Below are positions 8,210 to 17,425 of a stretch of 64,000 bases of DNA, one piece after another. Position 1 is the first letter of the stretch, and the number at the start of each line of letters is the position of its first letter. The position numbers were made by a program, and so were the translations under genes. Source of the stretch: Photobacterium sp. JCM 19050 (GTDB taxonomy: Bacteria; Pseudomonadota; Gammaproteobacteria; Enterobacterales; Vibrionaceae); the NCBI GenBank assembly GCA_001310455.1, contig BAXG01000010.1, forward strand, positions 62,001 to 126,000, written 5' to 3'. The notes under the pieces were generated by a model. It was not told the origin of the DNA, ran no database searches, and saw only the letters and a list, made by a program, of their open reading frames with translations.

Positions 8210-8242
8210 AGCAGGCGACAGCACCCGGTGCTGTCGCCTGCT
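8210..8242. repeat. Perfect 16-bp inverted repeat between apt and dnaX
   Basis: AGCAGGCGACAGCACC, one central base, then its exact complement GGTGCTGTCGCCTGCT. There is no T run, so it is not a standard terminator; it may be an RNA-stabilising hairpin or part of dnaX control. Confidence 0.85.
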
Positions 8243-8290
8243 GCGTTACAGCTGTGCTAGCATAGGGCCTTATTCAGTCAGGGCAGAAAT

Positions 8291-10503
8291 ATGAGTTACC
8301 AAGTTCTTGCTCGAAAGTGGAGACCCCGTCAGTTTACTGATGTGGTCGGACAGTCTCACGTGCTGACAGCACTGGAGAACGCACTTGAGCATAACCGTCT
8401 TCACCATGCTTATCTTTTCAGCGGCACCCGGGGCGTGGGGAAAACGACCATTGCCCGTATTTTCGCTAAAGGCCTGAACTGTGAGCAAGGTATTACCGCG
8501 AACCCATGCGGACAGTGCTCGACCTGTAAAGAAATCGATGAAGGTCGTTTTGTTGATCTGCTTGAGATCGATGCAGCCTCACGAACAAAGGTCGAAGACA
8601 CCCGGGACTTGCTGGATAACGTCCAGTACAAGCCGGCTCGCGGACGCTTCAAAATCTATATTATTGACGAAGTGCACATGCTCTCTCGTCACAGCTTCAA
8701 CGCACTTCTTAAAACGCTGGAAGAACCGCCGGAGTATGTGAAATTCCTGCTGGCGACCACTGACCCACAGAAACTGCCGGTTACGATTCTTTCGCGTTGT
8801 CTTCAGTTCCATCTTAAACACCTGAGTGCGGAACAAATCCAGACCCAGCTTGAGCATGTGCTTCACTCTGAAGGGGTAAATGCTGAACACCGAGCACTGC
8901 AGCTTCTGGCGAAAGCCGCTGAAGGCAGTATGCGTGACGCCCTTAGCCTGACAGATCAGGCTATCGCTCTGGGGAACGGGGAAATATTCACAGCTCAGGT
9001 TGCCGATATGCTCGGTACCCTGGCAGATGATCAGGCGATAAGTTTGCTGGAAGCTCTGACGCGTTCAGATGCGCCACTGCTTCTGCATACCCTCGGGGAA
9101 ATTGCCTCTGTTGGTGTGGATTGGGATGGCCTGCTTAAAGAGCTTGCCACCCAACTTCACCGCATTGCGATGTTTCAGGTTATGCCGACTGTCATTGAAG
9201 CCAGTCATCCGGATCATGAACGCATCAGTTCATTGGCCGGACAGATGTCCCCGCAGGACATTCAGCTTTATTACCAGATAGCCCTTCAGGGTCGTGATGA
9301 CCTGAACTATGCGCCAGACGGCCGTGCCGGATTGGAAATGACATTGCTGCGTATGCTGGCATTTAAGCCTGCAAAAACGGCTTGGTCACCCCAGCCAGTT
9401 GACGCTATGGTGGCACAGGCTCAACCTGCTGCAGCGCCTCCGGTTAGGATGGCACCTGTCACCAAGCCTGTTCAGCCAGCGCCGTCTCAATCAGCACCGT
9501 CTCAACAAGCAATGAGCGCTCACAAACAGGCTGCGGCAGATATTTCTGCCGTGCCTCAGGAGCGTTCTCCTCAGGATCTGAGGGCTGTACCTCATGCAAC
9601 CCCGGCGCAGCCGGAAATGCCGCCGCCGGCAGACCTGGACTCCATGCCGCCACTTCCTGATGAAGATGATGATTATCAGGATATGGTGTCGCATCGTGAT
9701 GCTGCGCCTTCAGCATTGTCAGCATTGTCAGCATCTTCAGCTCCGCAGCAGGCTGTTCAGCCGCAGAATTCGCCACAACCGGCAACCAGCTCCACTGCCG
9801 GGCATTTGCTGGCAGCTGGTAACCTGTTGCGAAGCCGGGCTAAAGCAAAGCAACAGGGAGACAACGGCCCAAAAAAGGTTAAACCGGTTTCGGCAGGCAA
9901 GACATTGTCTGCACTGGAGCGCATTGCCGCAGAACATCCTGCGGAGCCAGGACTGCCTCAGCCAAAACCGGAGAATGTGAAGCCTGCCGAGCCTGAAGAT
10001 TACCGTTGGAAACCCACCGGGATATTAAAGCCAAAGGCCGAGGTGGTAGAAATTACGCCGGAAACAATTAAAAAGGCGTTAAACCATACCAAGACTCCGG
10101 AAATGGCAGCAAAATTGCTGGATGAGCCAATTCTGCAGATGACTGGAGCCGGATTGCCAACCAGCTTGATGTCGGCCGACTGGTCAAACAGCTGGCTCTC
10201 AATGCGGCTATGGAGCAGTCCGGTGAGTCCGTGACCCTTGTTCTTCGCCCTGATCAGGCTCATCTTCAGTCTGATAAGGCACAACAACAGCTTGAGGCGT
10301 CTCTTAGTGCCGTCATGAACCATCCGGTTCATTTGACAATTAAAACCGGTACAGAGGGAACAACGCCGCTTGAGCTTCGGGAACAGTTATATTCGCAAAA
10401 ACTGGCCGGAGCCATTGAAAATATCAACAATGACCCGAATATACAGTTTATCTGCCAGCGCTTTGCAGCTCGGGTGGATGAAGACAGTATTCGTCCTCTA
10501 TAG
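8291..10503 (+). CDS. dnaX: DNA polymerase III subunits tau and gamma, with one extra frameshift as read
   Basis: DnaX is the clamp-loader ATPase. The N-terminal part has [20 protein letters not shown] (Walker A), a four-Cys zinc module (CEQ...CGQCSTCKE), the DEVHMLS box and the sensor-1 region [18 protein letters not shown]. The middle is a Pro/Ala-rich linker; the C-terminus (LVKQLALN...DEDSIRPL) is the tau domain that binds the polymerase core. A programmed -1 site lies at 9871-9877. Separately, the zero frame stops at 10234 unless one C is added to the CC at 10137-10138, which restores a 737-residue tau. Followed by ybaB and recR as in E. coli. Confidence 0.95.
9855..9882 (+). promoter_or_regulatory. 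dnaX programmed -1 ribosomal frameshift site producing gamma
   Basis: The slippery heptamer A AAA AAG (9871-9877) lies in the correct zero frame (codons CCA AAA AAG). After slipping, one codon GGT is read and TAA at 9880-9882 ends translation, giving a gamma protein of about 530 residues. An internal Shine-Dalgarno-like AGGGAG (9855-9860) sits 10 bases upstream of the heptamer, the same element and spacing as in E. coli dnaX. A downstream stimulatory stem is less clear; AAACCGGTTT follows at once. Confidence 0.88.
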
Positions 10504-10532
10504 TCACAGTAATTTCCCAGAGAGAGATAACT

Positions 10533-10862
10533 ATGTTTGGTAAAGGTGGTATGGGCAACCTGATGAAGCAAGCCCAGCAAATGCAAGATCGCATGCAGAA
10601 GCTTCAGGAAGAGATTGCCAATATGGAAGTAACCGGCGAGTCTGGCGCTGGCCTGGTTAAAGTGACTGTGACCGGCAGCCACAATGTTCGTCGTGTTGAA
10701 ATCGACGAAAGCCTGATGGAAGACGACAAAGAGATGCTGGAAGACCTGATTGCGGCAGCTTTCAACGATGCAGCACGTCGCGTGGAAGAAACCCAGAAAG
10801 AAAAAATGAGCCAGGTTACCGGCGGCATGCAACTGCCACCTGGCTTCAAGATGCCTTTCTAA
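10533..10862 (+). CDS. ybaB: YbaB/EbfC family nucleoid-associated protein
   Basis: A 109-residue protein that binds DNA as a dimer and is regarded as a nucleoid-associated factor. Family features are the Met/Gln-rich start ([20 protein letters not shown]), the [20 protein letters not shown] core strand and a Met-rich end. It has a good ribosome-binding site (GAGAG) 9 bases upstream. It sits between dnaX and recR with only 3 bp before recR, the standard dnaX-ybaB-recR operon. Confidence 0.96.
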   Translation: MFGKGGMGNLMKQAQQMQDRMQKLQEEIANMEVTGESGAGLVKVTVTGSHNVRRVEIDESLMEDDKEMLEDLIAAAFNDAARRVEETQKEKMSQVTGGMQLPPGFKMPF

Positions 10863-10865
10863 TCA

Positions 10866-11468
10866 ATGCGCACCAGTTTATTGCTGGAGCAGTTGATGGA
10901 ATCCCTGCGCTGTTTGCCGGGTGTCGGCCCGAAATCAGCGCAGAGAATGGCTTTTCATCTGTTGCAGCGTGACCGTCAGGGCGGGGTAAAACTTGCTGAT
11001 GCCCTGACCCGGGCGATGACCGAAGTGGGGCATTGCAGCCACTGCCGTACCTTTACGGAAGAGGATACCTGCGCGATTTGTTGCAACCCTCGCCGTCAGG
11101 AAAACGGGCAAATCTGTGTGGTTGAAAGCCCGGCAGACATTGCAGCCATTGAAGCAACCGGCCAGTTTTCAGGCCGTTACTTTGTTCTGATGGGGCACCT
11201 GTCGCCACTTGATGGTATCGGCCCTTACGATATCGGGCTCGATGTGCTGGAAAAACGGCTGGAAAATGAATCTATCCAGGAAGTGATTCTTGCCACCAAC
11301 CCGACAGTGGAAGGTGAGGCAACGGCGCAATATATTGCGGAACTGTGTCGCGAAAACGACGTGGTAGCAAGCCGTATTGCCCATGGAGTTCCGATGGGTG
11401 GAGAGCTTGAGCTGGTTGATGGCACGACACTCAGCCATTCTTTGGCCGGTCGCCATCGACTCGGTTGA
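10866..11468 (+). CDS. recR: Recombination mediator RecR
   Basis: A 200-residue protein acting with RecO and RecF to load RecA on SSB-coated gaps. It has the helix-hairpin-helix [17 protein letters not shown], a four-Cys zinc finger (CSHC...CAICC), and a Toprim domain beginning [14 protein letters not shown] with the GPYDIGLD and [12 protein letters not shown] segments. Length equals the usual 200. It is the last gene of the dnaX operon and is followed by a strong terminator. Confidence 0.97.
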   Translation: MRTSLLLEQLMESLRCLPGVGPKSAQRMAFHLLQRDRQGGVKLADALTRAMTEVGHCSHCRTFTEEDTCAICCNPRRQENGQICVVESPADIAAIEATGQFSGRYFVLMGHLSPLDGIGPYDIGLDVLEKRLENESIQEVILATNPTVEGEATAQYIAELCRENDVVASRIAHGVPMGGELELVDGTTLSHSLAGRHRLG

Positions 11469-11489
11469 ATGCTGAATTGTTAAATTGAA

Positions 11490-11517
11490 GGGCCGCACGA
11501 AAATGCGGCCCTTTTTT
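11490..11517. terminator. Terminator after recR
   Basis: Stem GGGCCGCA/TGCGGCCC with a 6-base loop and six Ts on the plus strand. The stop codon of the convergent small gene lies in the T run. Confidence 0.93.
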
Positions 11518-11836
11518 AATCTCTTTTGGGCGAGGAAGGGAGCGGTTTCAGCCCCCGGTTGTTGTTTAGTTCCGGATGGTCGGCCAATGGATGCTTCATT
11601 ATTTTCGGGGACTCAGGTTTGTTTTCCGGATGATCCTGATGGAAAAGAGGTGCCCGGGGGCGGTACACATAGTGGGGTTTGCTGGAAGGAACTTCCCGCT
11701 CGACCACTATTCTCTTCCCTGTCAGTATTTCCAGAGACGTCTGATTGCCACTGTCGCTTTCTGCGATAACAGGCTGCGCCACCGTAAGCCCCGCGAACAG
11801 AGCAGGAATACAAATAACGATTAGTCTGAGGTGCAT
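11516..11836 (-). CDS. Small secreted Pro/His-rich protein of unknown function
   Basis: A 106-residue protein starting at ATG 11834-11836, chosen because GGAGG lies 7 bases upstream and because a signal peptide follows at once (MHLRLIVICIPALFAGLTVA, then QPVIA-ESDSG). The mature part is short, rich in Pro, Lys, Arg and His (PRAPLFHQDHPENKPESPK) and probably disordered. It starts 10 bp after the stop of the PotE-like antiporter, so it is likely co-transcribed. I do not recognise it. A periplasmic partner or acid-stress protein would fit the context, but that is inference. Confidence 0.65.
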   Translation of the reverse strand: MHLRLIVICIPALFAGLTVAQPVIAESDSGNQTSLEILTGKRIVVEREVPSSKPHYVYRPRAPLFHQDHPENKPESPKIMKHPLADHPELNNNRGLKPLPSSPKRD

Positions 11837-11846
11837 AAACGCCTCC

Positions 11847-13163
11847 TCAACGTATTGCATGCTGGGCATCTCGGCCCGCGATGAATCCATAGAAAATATA
11901 GCCGAAGAGCGTCAGGATGGATCCCCAGAATACCGCTGACTGCCCACAGGCGTACACACCGTAAATGCTGTAAACCACGGCGACCGTACCAACAGCTGCA
12001 CCAATTTTATATTCGTTATCCTTCACTTTGTTGTTCCTCAGAATGACCTCCAAACCGGTCAGCGAAAGGATATACGGCACCATATTGATAAATACTGCCA
12101 GATTGAGCAGTACGTTGAATTGTTTCACGAGGTTGGGAGATATGGTCATCAACGCAAGTATCAACTCCAGCCCCAGCATTATCAGCATGCCTTTTATGGG
12201 CGCATTGGCACTGTTTACCTCTCCGAATATCTTGGGGAACAAGTTGATGTCGGCCGCTGCTTTGGAAACCTGCGCATTTGTAAACTGCCAGCCAAGAAGC
12301 GAGCCGATACACGCGGTAACTGCCAGTGCGGTAATTACTGCTCCAACTGTCTCGTTGAACATATATGTGTATACAAGCCCGAAAGGTGCGTCGGAAACAG
12401 CCAACTCATGGTTTGGAATAATGCCCTGGATGACGGATGTTGAAGTGATATAGACGATGGCAGTAAAACTGGTGGCCAGCATGCAGGCTAGAGGGACATT
12501 TTTTTCCGGGTTTTCCACCGCCCCTGAGTTCGCCCCGGCAGACTCAATGCCGAGAAATGCCCAGAGAGTCAGTGCGATGCCGGAGGATATTGCCGTGACG
12601 GTCCCGTCATGGTGGGGGTTCCAGGCTTCTGCAAACACATCTGGCTTAAACCAGAACCAACCAATAACCGATAACCCGACAACCGGGATTATGATTCCCC
12701 ATACGGTCAGAGATGAAATTTGTCCGGTGATTTTTGGCCCCCAAAAATTAGCAACCATGGTGACCACTAATATTGAAACAACACCAACAAATGTATGGAT
12801 GGGGCTGGTTTTCAACCAGGGAAAAAACGGAACAAGATACCCGGCAGCAGAAACAGCAATTGCCACGGCGCTGATTACAAGGCACACATAATAGGTATAA
12901 GAGGCAATAAAAAATGAAGACTTACCGTGTGCTTCGCTGGCGTACGCTGACATGCCACCATCCCGGTTACAGTACATTCCGCATTTGGCAAATGCGTAAG
13001 CGATACACATTGCACCTATTGCTGTCACCAGCCAGGACAGCAATGATATCGCCCCGGTTTGAGCAAGACTGGCCGGTAACATAATGATGCCGGATCCCAT
13101 CATATTAACGGTCACAATGGTAGTTAGCCCTACCAGGCCCATTTTATTGGATTCTGAAGCCAT
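11847..13163 (-). CDS. PotE-type amino acid/amine antiporter, probably arginine:agmatine
   Basis: A 438-residue inner-membrane protein with about 12 spans, of the basic amino acid/polyamine antiporter (APA) family. The N-terminus (VNMMGSGIIMLPASLAQTG) has the GSG substrate-binding loop, and ANFWGPKITGQISSLTVWG and NPHHDGTVTAISS are closest to PotE, the putrescine:ornithine exchanger. The start at 13163 has GGAGAG 6 bases upstream. It is divergent from an arginine decarboxylase gene, so exchange of arginine for agmatine is the likely job, despite the PotE-like sequence. CadB and AdiC are more distant by eye. Confidence 0.8.
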   Translation of the reverse strand: MASESNKMGLVGLTTIVTVNMMGSGIIMLPASLAQTGAISLLSWLVTAIGAMCIAYAFAKCGMYCNRDGGMSAYASEAHGKSSFFIASYTYYVCLVISAVAIAVSAAGYLVPFFPWLKTSPIHTFVGVVSILVVTMVANFWGPKITGQISSLTVWGIIIPVVGLSVIGWFWFKPDVFAEAWNPHHDGTVTAISSGIALTLWAFLGIESAGANSGAVENPEKNVPLACMLATSFTAIVYITSTSVIQGIIPNHELAVSDAPFGLVYTYMFNETVGAVITALAVTACIGSLLGWQFTNAQVSKAAADINLFPKIFGEVNSANAPIKGMLIMLGLELILALMTISPNLVKQFNVLLNLAVFINMVPYILSLTGLEVILRNNKVKDNEYKIGAAVGTVAVVYSIYGVYACGQSAVFWGSILTLFGYIFYGFIAGRDAQHAIR

Positions 13164-13839
13164 AATATCTCTCCGGATTGGTGAAGAGGCGAACCACAAT
13201 TAAAATTTAAATATGCATTTGAAACGTATTTTCTTTGAGCAACTCTTAGGGTTGAAATTACGCTTATTTGAGGGTCAGGTAGCAAACCCAAGGGAGTGTA
13301 GAAGACGGAGGAAGAATTTGCGAAAAGTTTATTTATTGATTTTTCTTGGAATTTAGAAAAGGTTTAATTCTTGGGATTGTATACCCAAGCCACCTCAAGA
13401 TGCAGTTTTCAGCGAGAGTTGATTGGCTGTCAGTCAAGGCGCTGTTTTGACGATCTAGTGGCTCTAAATCAAAAAACAGCAACGCGGAATGAGAGCCAAT
13501 CAAACTCGCCCTTCGGGAGTGTTTCAGTGCGTCCACTTCTGTGTCAAATACCTTTGAAAGGGAACAGCCATTCCTTCAGGTATTTTCCTTGAATTGAACG
13601 CACTGAAATCACTCTGAATCACGCACCTTGAGGTGGTTTGGGTATAGGATATTCGATTCTTCACTTTTAATTGGCAACGTGTTGAATTGTTTCCTGTTAC
13701 GGTTTTCATTCATCTCGTATCTCACATTTGAATAATCTAATTTGAGGGAGATGACTAATTTTTATTCCGGCTTCTGAGTGTTTCTATTTCCACATAATAG
13801 TTATGTGTTTTCCTTATTTATTTAGCCGGAGTAAATTGC
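13164..13839. other. 676-bp divergent control region of the antiporter and decarboxylase genes
   Basis: No gene is supported. The middle 267 bp is a MITE-like palindromic element (13380-13646). The remaining flanks (13164-13379 and 13647-13839) are AT-rich and must contain both divergent promoters. I did not recognise a specific operator. Confidence 0.6.
13380..13646. repeat. MITE-like element, 267 bp, with 24-bp terminal inverted repeats
   Basis: The left end TATACCCAAGCCACCTCAAG continues ATGC; the right end is the reverse complement with 22 of 24 bases equal. Internal arms near 13412-13429 and 13497-13514 (GAGTTGATTGGCT against AGCCAATCAAACTC) are also complementary, so the whole unit can fold into a long hairpin. 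It encodes no transposase. Ends of this kind are frequent between genes in Vibrio and Photobacterium chromosomes, as far as I recall. Confidence 0.85.
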
Positions 13840-16134
13840 ATGAGATCCTACGGAAAAAAATATACCGTTCTGATTTTAGAGGAATCTCCGAAAGGTGGGG
13901 TGGTCGGAAACGCGATACAGCGTTTGGTTGATGAATTAGAGGACAACGGAACCCGGGTTATCCGAGCAAACAGTTTTGACGATTGCTACTCCATTTTGTT
14001 TGCCAATACGGCAATTGACTGCATGATGTTGACCTCATCCATGAGCGGCTCGCAATCTGAAGAAAATGAACGGTTTTATGTTCTGATAGAAAAGCTGAAC
14101 CGTCGTCAGGAAGAAGTGCCGGTTTTCTTGCTGGCTGAGCGCAAAAAAATCACGCTGCATGTAACGCGAGAGATGATGGAAAAGGTGGTGGAGTTTGCCT
14201 GGATTCTGGAGGATACCGCAGATTTCATCGCAGGGCGTGCAATTGCTGCCATGCGTCGCTACCGGGAGAGACTGCTGCCACCGTTGATGGCTGCGATGAT
14301 GAATTACGATGATGTCCATGAATACTCGTGGGCTGCGCCGGGGCACCAGGGCGGGGTAGGGTTTACCAAAACTCCGGCAGGGCAGCGTTTTTACAATTAT
14401 TACGGGGAAGGCTTGTTCCGTACCGATATGGGGATAGAGCGTGGTCTGCTGGGATCACTGCTGGACCATACCGGCGCATTTGGTGACAGCGAGAAATATG
14501 CAGCGAGGGTGTTCGGGGCTGATCAGTCCTACTCACTGGTAACTGGCACATCCGGCGCAAACCGGACCATCATGCAAGCCTGCATGAACGAAAATGAATT
14601 GATTATTGTCGATCGCAATTGCCACAAATCCATTGAGCAGGGGTTGATGCTAACCGGGGCATTGCCGGTTTATATGGTTCCAACCCGGAACCGGTATGGC
14701 ATCATCGGCCCGATTTACCCTAAGCAAATGGAAAAAAACGCATTGGAAGCGACGGCCTCACAGAGTGCACTTACCAAGGATTTTGTCGGCAACCGGGCAG
14801 TGTATGCGGTGCTGACCAACTGTACTTACGATGGACTTTGTTACAACGCCGCCAGTGCGCAAGATATCCTGGCTGAAAGCAGTGACAGGATTCACTTCGA
14901 TGAAGCCTGGTTTGGTTATGCCCGCTTTAACCCCATCTATCACGATCACTATGCCATGCGCGGCAATCCCGAAGACAAGCCGAATGATGGCCCGACTGTC
15001 TTTGCAACACACTCAACGCACAAGCTGCTGAATGCTTTGTCTCAGGCATCATGGCTGCATGTACGTAATGGAAAGAGTGCCATCAGTTTCGAGCGCTTTA
15101 ACCAGGCTTACATGATGCATGCGACCACATCGCCCCTTTATGCAATCAGTGCGTCTAATGACGTAGCTGTCGCCATGATGGATGGTAACAAAGGGGAGTC
15201 GCTGACGCTGGAAGTCATCCGGGAGGCGGTGGATTTCCGGCAGGCCATGGGACGCCTTTACCGGGAATTCACTGATGACGGCGATTGGTTCTTCAAACCC
15301 TGGAATGCTGAGCGGGTGACTGACCCGGAATCTGGTAAAACGTTCGCGTTTGAGGAAGCGCCGGCAGATATGCTGACCATCAACCAGGATTGCTGGGTGA
15401 TGCACCCGGATGATACCTGGCATGGCTTTAAGGATATGCCGCCGGATTGGTGTATGTTGGATCCCATCAAAGTCAGCCTTCTCGCACCGGGGATGGGGGA
15501 CGATGGCAATTTGCTTGACTCCGGGGTGCCTGCAGCGTTGGTGACGCAATACCTTGGGCGTTACGGCATTGTACCGACCCGTACCACCGATTTTCAGGTG
15601 ATGTTCCTGTTCTCCATGGGTATCACCAAAGGCAAGTGGGCGACACTTGTCAATACGCTGCTGTCATTCAAGAAACACTATGATGATAACTCACCGATCC
15701 GTGAAGTATTGCCGGAGTTGGCGATGGCTCACTCGGATGTTTACGGTGACATGGGATTGCGGGAGTTGGGGGACAAGATGTTCTCATTCCTTAAACAGCA
15801 CAACCCTTCTGAAAAACTCAATGCCGCGTACTCGATGTTGCCAGAAGCGGTCATCACACCGCGTAGAGCTTATCAAGCGATTGTCTCAGACAATGTGGAA
15901 ATGGTGCCGACAGATAAGCTGGCAAACCGGATTGCAGCCAATGCCATTATCCCTTACCCACCGGGGATCCCGATGCTGATGTCAGGAGAAAGTTTTGGCG
16001 ATGATTCCAGCCCGCAAATCGGATACCTCAAAAGCCTTCAGGTCTGGGATGCAACGTTCCCGGGGTTTGAACATGAAACGGAGGGGGCGGAATCTGAACA
16101 CGGAGTGTATTCAGTTATGTGTGTGAAAATATGA
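13840..16134 (+). CDS. adiA: Biodegradative arginine decarboxylase, AdiA-type
   Basis: A 764-residue PLP enzyme of the fold type I Orn/Lys/Arg decarboxylase family: wing domain (about 1-130), PLP domain with the cofactor lysine in THSTHKLL (Lys395), and a C-terminal domain. It converts arginine to agmatine and CO2, consuming a cytoplasmic proton. It is closer to E. coli AdiA than to CadA, SpeF or LdcC: NQAYMMHATTSPLYAI, DFRQAMGRLYREFT, DCWVMHPDDTWHGFKD and the end PGFEHETEGAE...YSVMCVK are nearly AdiA. It is divergent from the antiporter and followed after 59 bp by a flavin reductase gene. Confidence 0.93.
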   Translation: MRSYGKKYTVLILEESPKGGVVGNAIQRLVDELEDNGTRVIRANSFDDCYSILFANTAIDCMMLTSSMSGSQSEENERFYVLIEKLNRRQEEVPVFLLAERKKITLHVTREMMEKVVEFAWILEDTADFIAGRAIAAMRRYRERLLPPLMAAMMNYDDVHEYSWAAPGHQGGVGFTKTPAGQRFYNYYGEGLFRTDMGIERGLLGSLLDHTGAFGDSEKYAARVFGADQSYSLVTGTSGANRTIMQACMNENELIIVDRNCHKSIEQGLMLTGALPVYMVPTRNRYGIIGPIYPKQMEKNALEATASQSALTKDFVGNRAVYAVLTNCTYDGLCYNAASAQDILAESSDRIHFDEAWFGYARFNPIYHDHYAMRGNPEDKPNDGPTVFATHSTHKLLNALSQASWLHVRNGKSAISFERFNQAYMMHATTSPLYAISASNDVAVAMMDGNKGESLTLEVIREAVDFRQAMGRLYREFTDDGDWFFKPWNAERVTDPESGKTFAFEEAPADMLTINQDCWVMHPDDTWHGFKDMPPDWCMLDPIKVSLLAPGMGDDGNLLDSGVPAALVTQYLGRYGIVPTRTTDFQVMFLFSMGITKGKWATLVNTLLSFKKHYDDNSPIREVLPELAMAHSDVYGDMGLRELGDKMFSFLKQHNPSEKLNAAYSMLPEAVITPRRAYQAIVSDNVEMVPTDKLANRIAANAIIPYPPGIPMLMSGESFGDDSSPQIGYLKSLQVWDATFPGFEHETEGAESEHGVYSVMCVKI

Positions 16135-16193
16135 AGAAAATTGATCCCTGTCTTCCTATATAACGTTGTACTGAGAAAATGAAGGAGACAGAG

Positions 16194-16847
16194 ATGATCA
16201 TTTTTAGAAACGATCTCGATGACATGGAAAAACGTTACCGGGCAAGGCTGATAAACAGCCTGTCCGGGTTTAAAAGCGCCAACCTTGTGGGTACAGCTGA
16301 TAAGGACGGAAACCTCAACCTCTCAATCGTCAGCTCCGTGTTCCACATTGGAGCTAATCCGCCGTTAATGGGGATGATTTCGCGCCCTCATTCGGTGTCC
16401 CGTGACACTCTCGAAAACATTTTGGTAACTGAGCAGTTCACGCTAAACCATGTTGATGAAAAACATTACATGGCAGCCCATCAGACCTCAGCAAGGTATG
16501 GCCGGGAGCGCAATGAATTTGAGGAAACCGGGTTAACCGCAGCGTTTAGTGACGGCTTTGAGGCTCCTCATGTTGCGGAGAGCCCGCTAAGCATAGGACT
16601 TCGGTTAGTGGAAACACAGACATTGGCGGTAAATCAAACCGTGATGGTGATCGGGGAGGTCGTTTGGTTTCGGGTTGCAGAGTCAGCAGTTCAGACAGAC
16701 GGGTATATTGATATTGAAAGCCTGGGAACTGTTGCAGTGTCGGGGCTTGATTCTTACCACACCACGCACCGATTAAACAGGCTTTCCTACGCAAAACCCG
16801 ACGCGGAATTATCTCCACTGGACCTGACCGGTGCCAGAAAAACCTGA
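16194..16847 (+). CDS. Flavin reductase-like (FMN-binding split barrel) protein
   Basis: A 217-residue protein. The start at 16194 is chosen because AAGGAG lies at 16182-16187; the in-frame ATG at 16179 precedes that site. The fold is suggested by the NLVGTADKDGNLNLSIVSS entrance strand, the NPPLMGMISRPHSVSRDTLEN segment and the FTLNHVDEKHYMAAHQTSA part, which are typical of NAD(P)H:flavin reductase/PNPOx-like proteins that bind FMN or FAD. The partner enzyme is unknown. It is the second gene after adiA; why a flavin protein follows a PLP decarboxylase is not clear. Its stop overlaps a hairpin ending toxS. Confidence 0.8.
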   Translation: MIIFRNDLDDMEKRYRARLINSLSGFKSANLVGTADKDGNLNLSIVSSVFHIGANPPLMGMISRPHSVSRDTLENILVTEQFTLNHVDEKHYMAAHQTSARYGRERNEFEETGLTAAFSDGFEAPHVAESPLSIGLRLVETQTLAVNQTVMVIGEVVWFRVAESAVQTDGYIDIESLGTVAVSGLDSYHTTHRLNRLSYAKPDAELSPLDLTGARKT

Positions 16848-16869
16848 CCGGCAGGAAGGGGTGCCGGTC
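16838..16869 (-). terminator. Probable toxRS terminator
   Basis: GACCGGCA and TGCCGGTC (16846-16853 with 16862-16869) form a strong stem. Read on the minus strand it is followed by AGG and five Ts, so it suits the toxRS transcript. It includes the stop codon of the convergent flavin reductase gene. Confidence 0.7.
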
Positions 16870-16879
16870 GGGTAGTGTG

Positions 16880-17425
16880 TTACTTGTTGGTCAGGACAAT
16901 CGACCCGTAATTCAGGCTTGTGAGCATCAGGGTGCTGTTGTTCACCTTGTCTATCCGGCGGATCTGCAACACATTCAGTTTGTAGAATGCGCGCAGGAGA
17001 TCCATTTCTTCCGTGGAGAAGGTTTGGTTGTTGCCAGATGTCACATCACTGAAAGAGACCGGTTGCAGTGTCAGGTAGCCACCACTCACTGACCACTTTC
17101 CCTGCTCGGCGATAATCAGTTTTACCTTTACATCCTCAGACTTACCGCGCAGCAGCACATCTGTTTGCCTTGAATAACTGTGGTTTGGCAAAAATACCGT
17201 TGCACTGGTGGTGTATGAGGAACTGAGATCCGGTACATCATCAAACGCCGCGGGTTCAATGCGGCTCAGGCTGCGGGTATGCCATTCATTCTGGGTTAGC
17301 ATTTTTTCCATACGGTAATCACTGCCGAGGAAAAACCATGCACTCAGAATGACAGATACAGCCAGAATCCAGTAAGGGCCATATTTTCGGACGCCGTCAT
17401 GGCGCAGGAGACGTATTAGTTGCAT
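16880..17425 (-). CDS. toxS: ToxS, periplasmic partner of ToxR
   Basis: A 181-residue inner-membrane protein with a short basic cytoplasmic start, one span (YWILAVSVILSAWFFLGSD, about residues 18-36) and a periplasmic domain. ToxS protects ToxR from proteolysis and, with it, senses bile and other envelope signals. Family marks include GSDYRMEKMLTQNEWHT near the membrane and the C-terminal LNVLQIRRIDKVNNSTLMLTS. It overlaps the end of toxR by 10 bp, so the pair is translationally coupled. Length is close to V. cholerae ToxS. Confidence 0.93.
   Translation of the reverse strand: MQLIRLLRHDGVRKYGPYWILAVSVILSAWFFLGSDYRMEKMLTQNEWHTRSLSRIEPAAFDDVPDLSSSYTTSATVFLPNHSYSRQTDVLLRGKSEDVKVKLIIAEQGKWSVSGGYLTLQPVSFSDVTSGNNQTFSTEEMDLLRAFYKLNVLQIRRIDKVNNSTLMLTSLNYGSIVLTNK

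Noticed and set aside
10137-10234. The second dnaX break as a programmed frameshift
   Set aside because: There is no slippery heptamer at GAGCCAATTCTG; adding one C restores the tau C-terminus, like the other C/G run losses. The true programmed site is at 9871.
13380-13646. Insertion sequence remnant
   Set aside because: No transposase-like reading frame is present and the element is an almost complete palindrome, which fits a MITE better.
13840-16134. CadA lysine decarboxylase with CadB and CadC
   Set aside because: The sequence agrees with AdiA along its length, the antiporter is PotE-like, and the nearby OmpR-type membrane regulator is clearly ToxR (ToxS partner, periplasmic Cys pair), not CadC.
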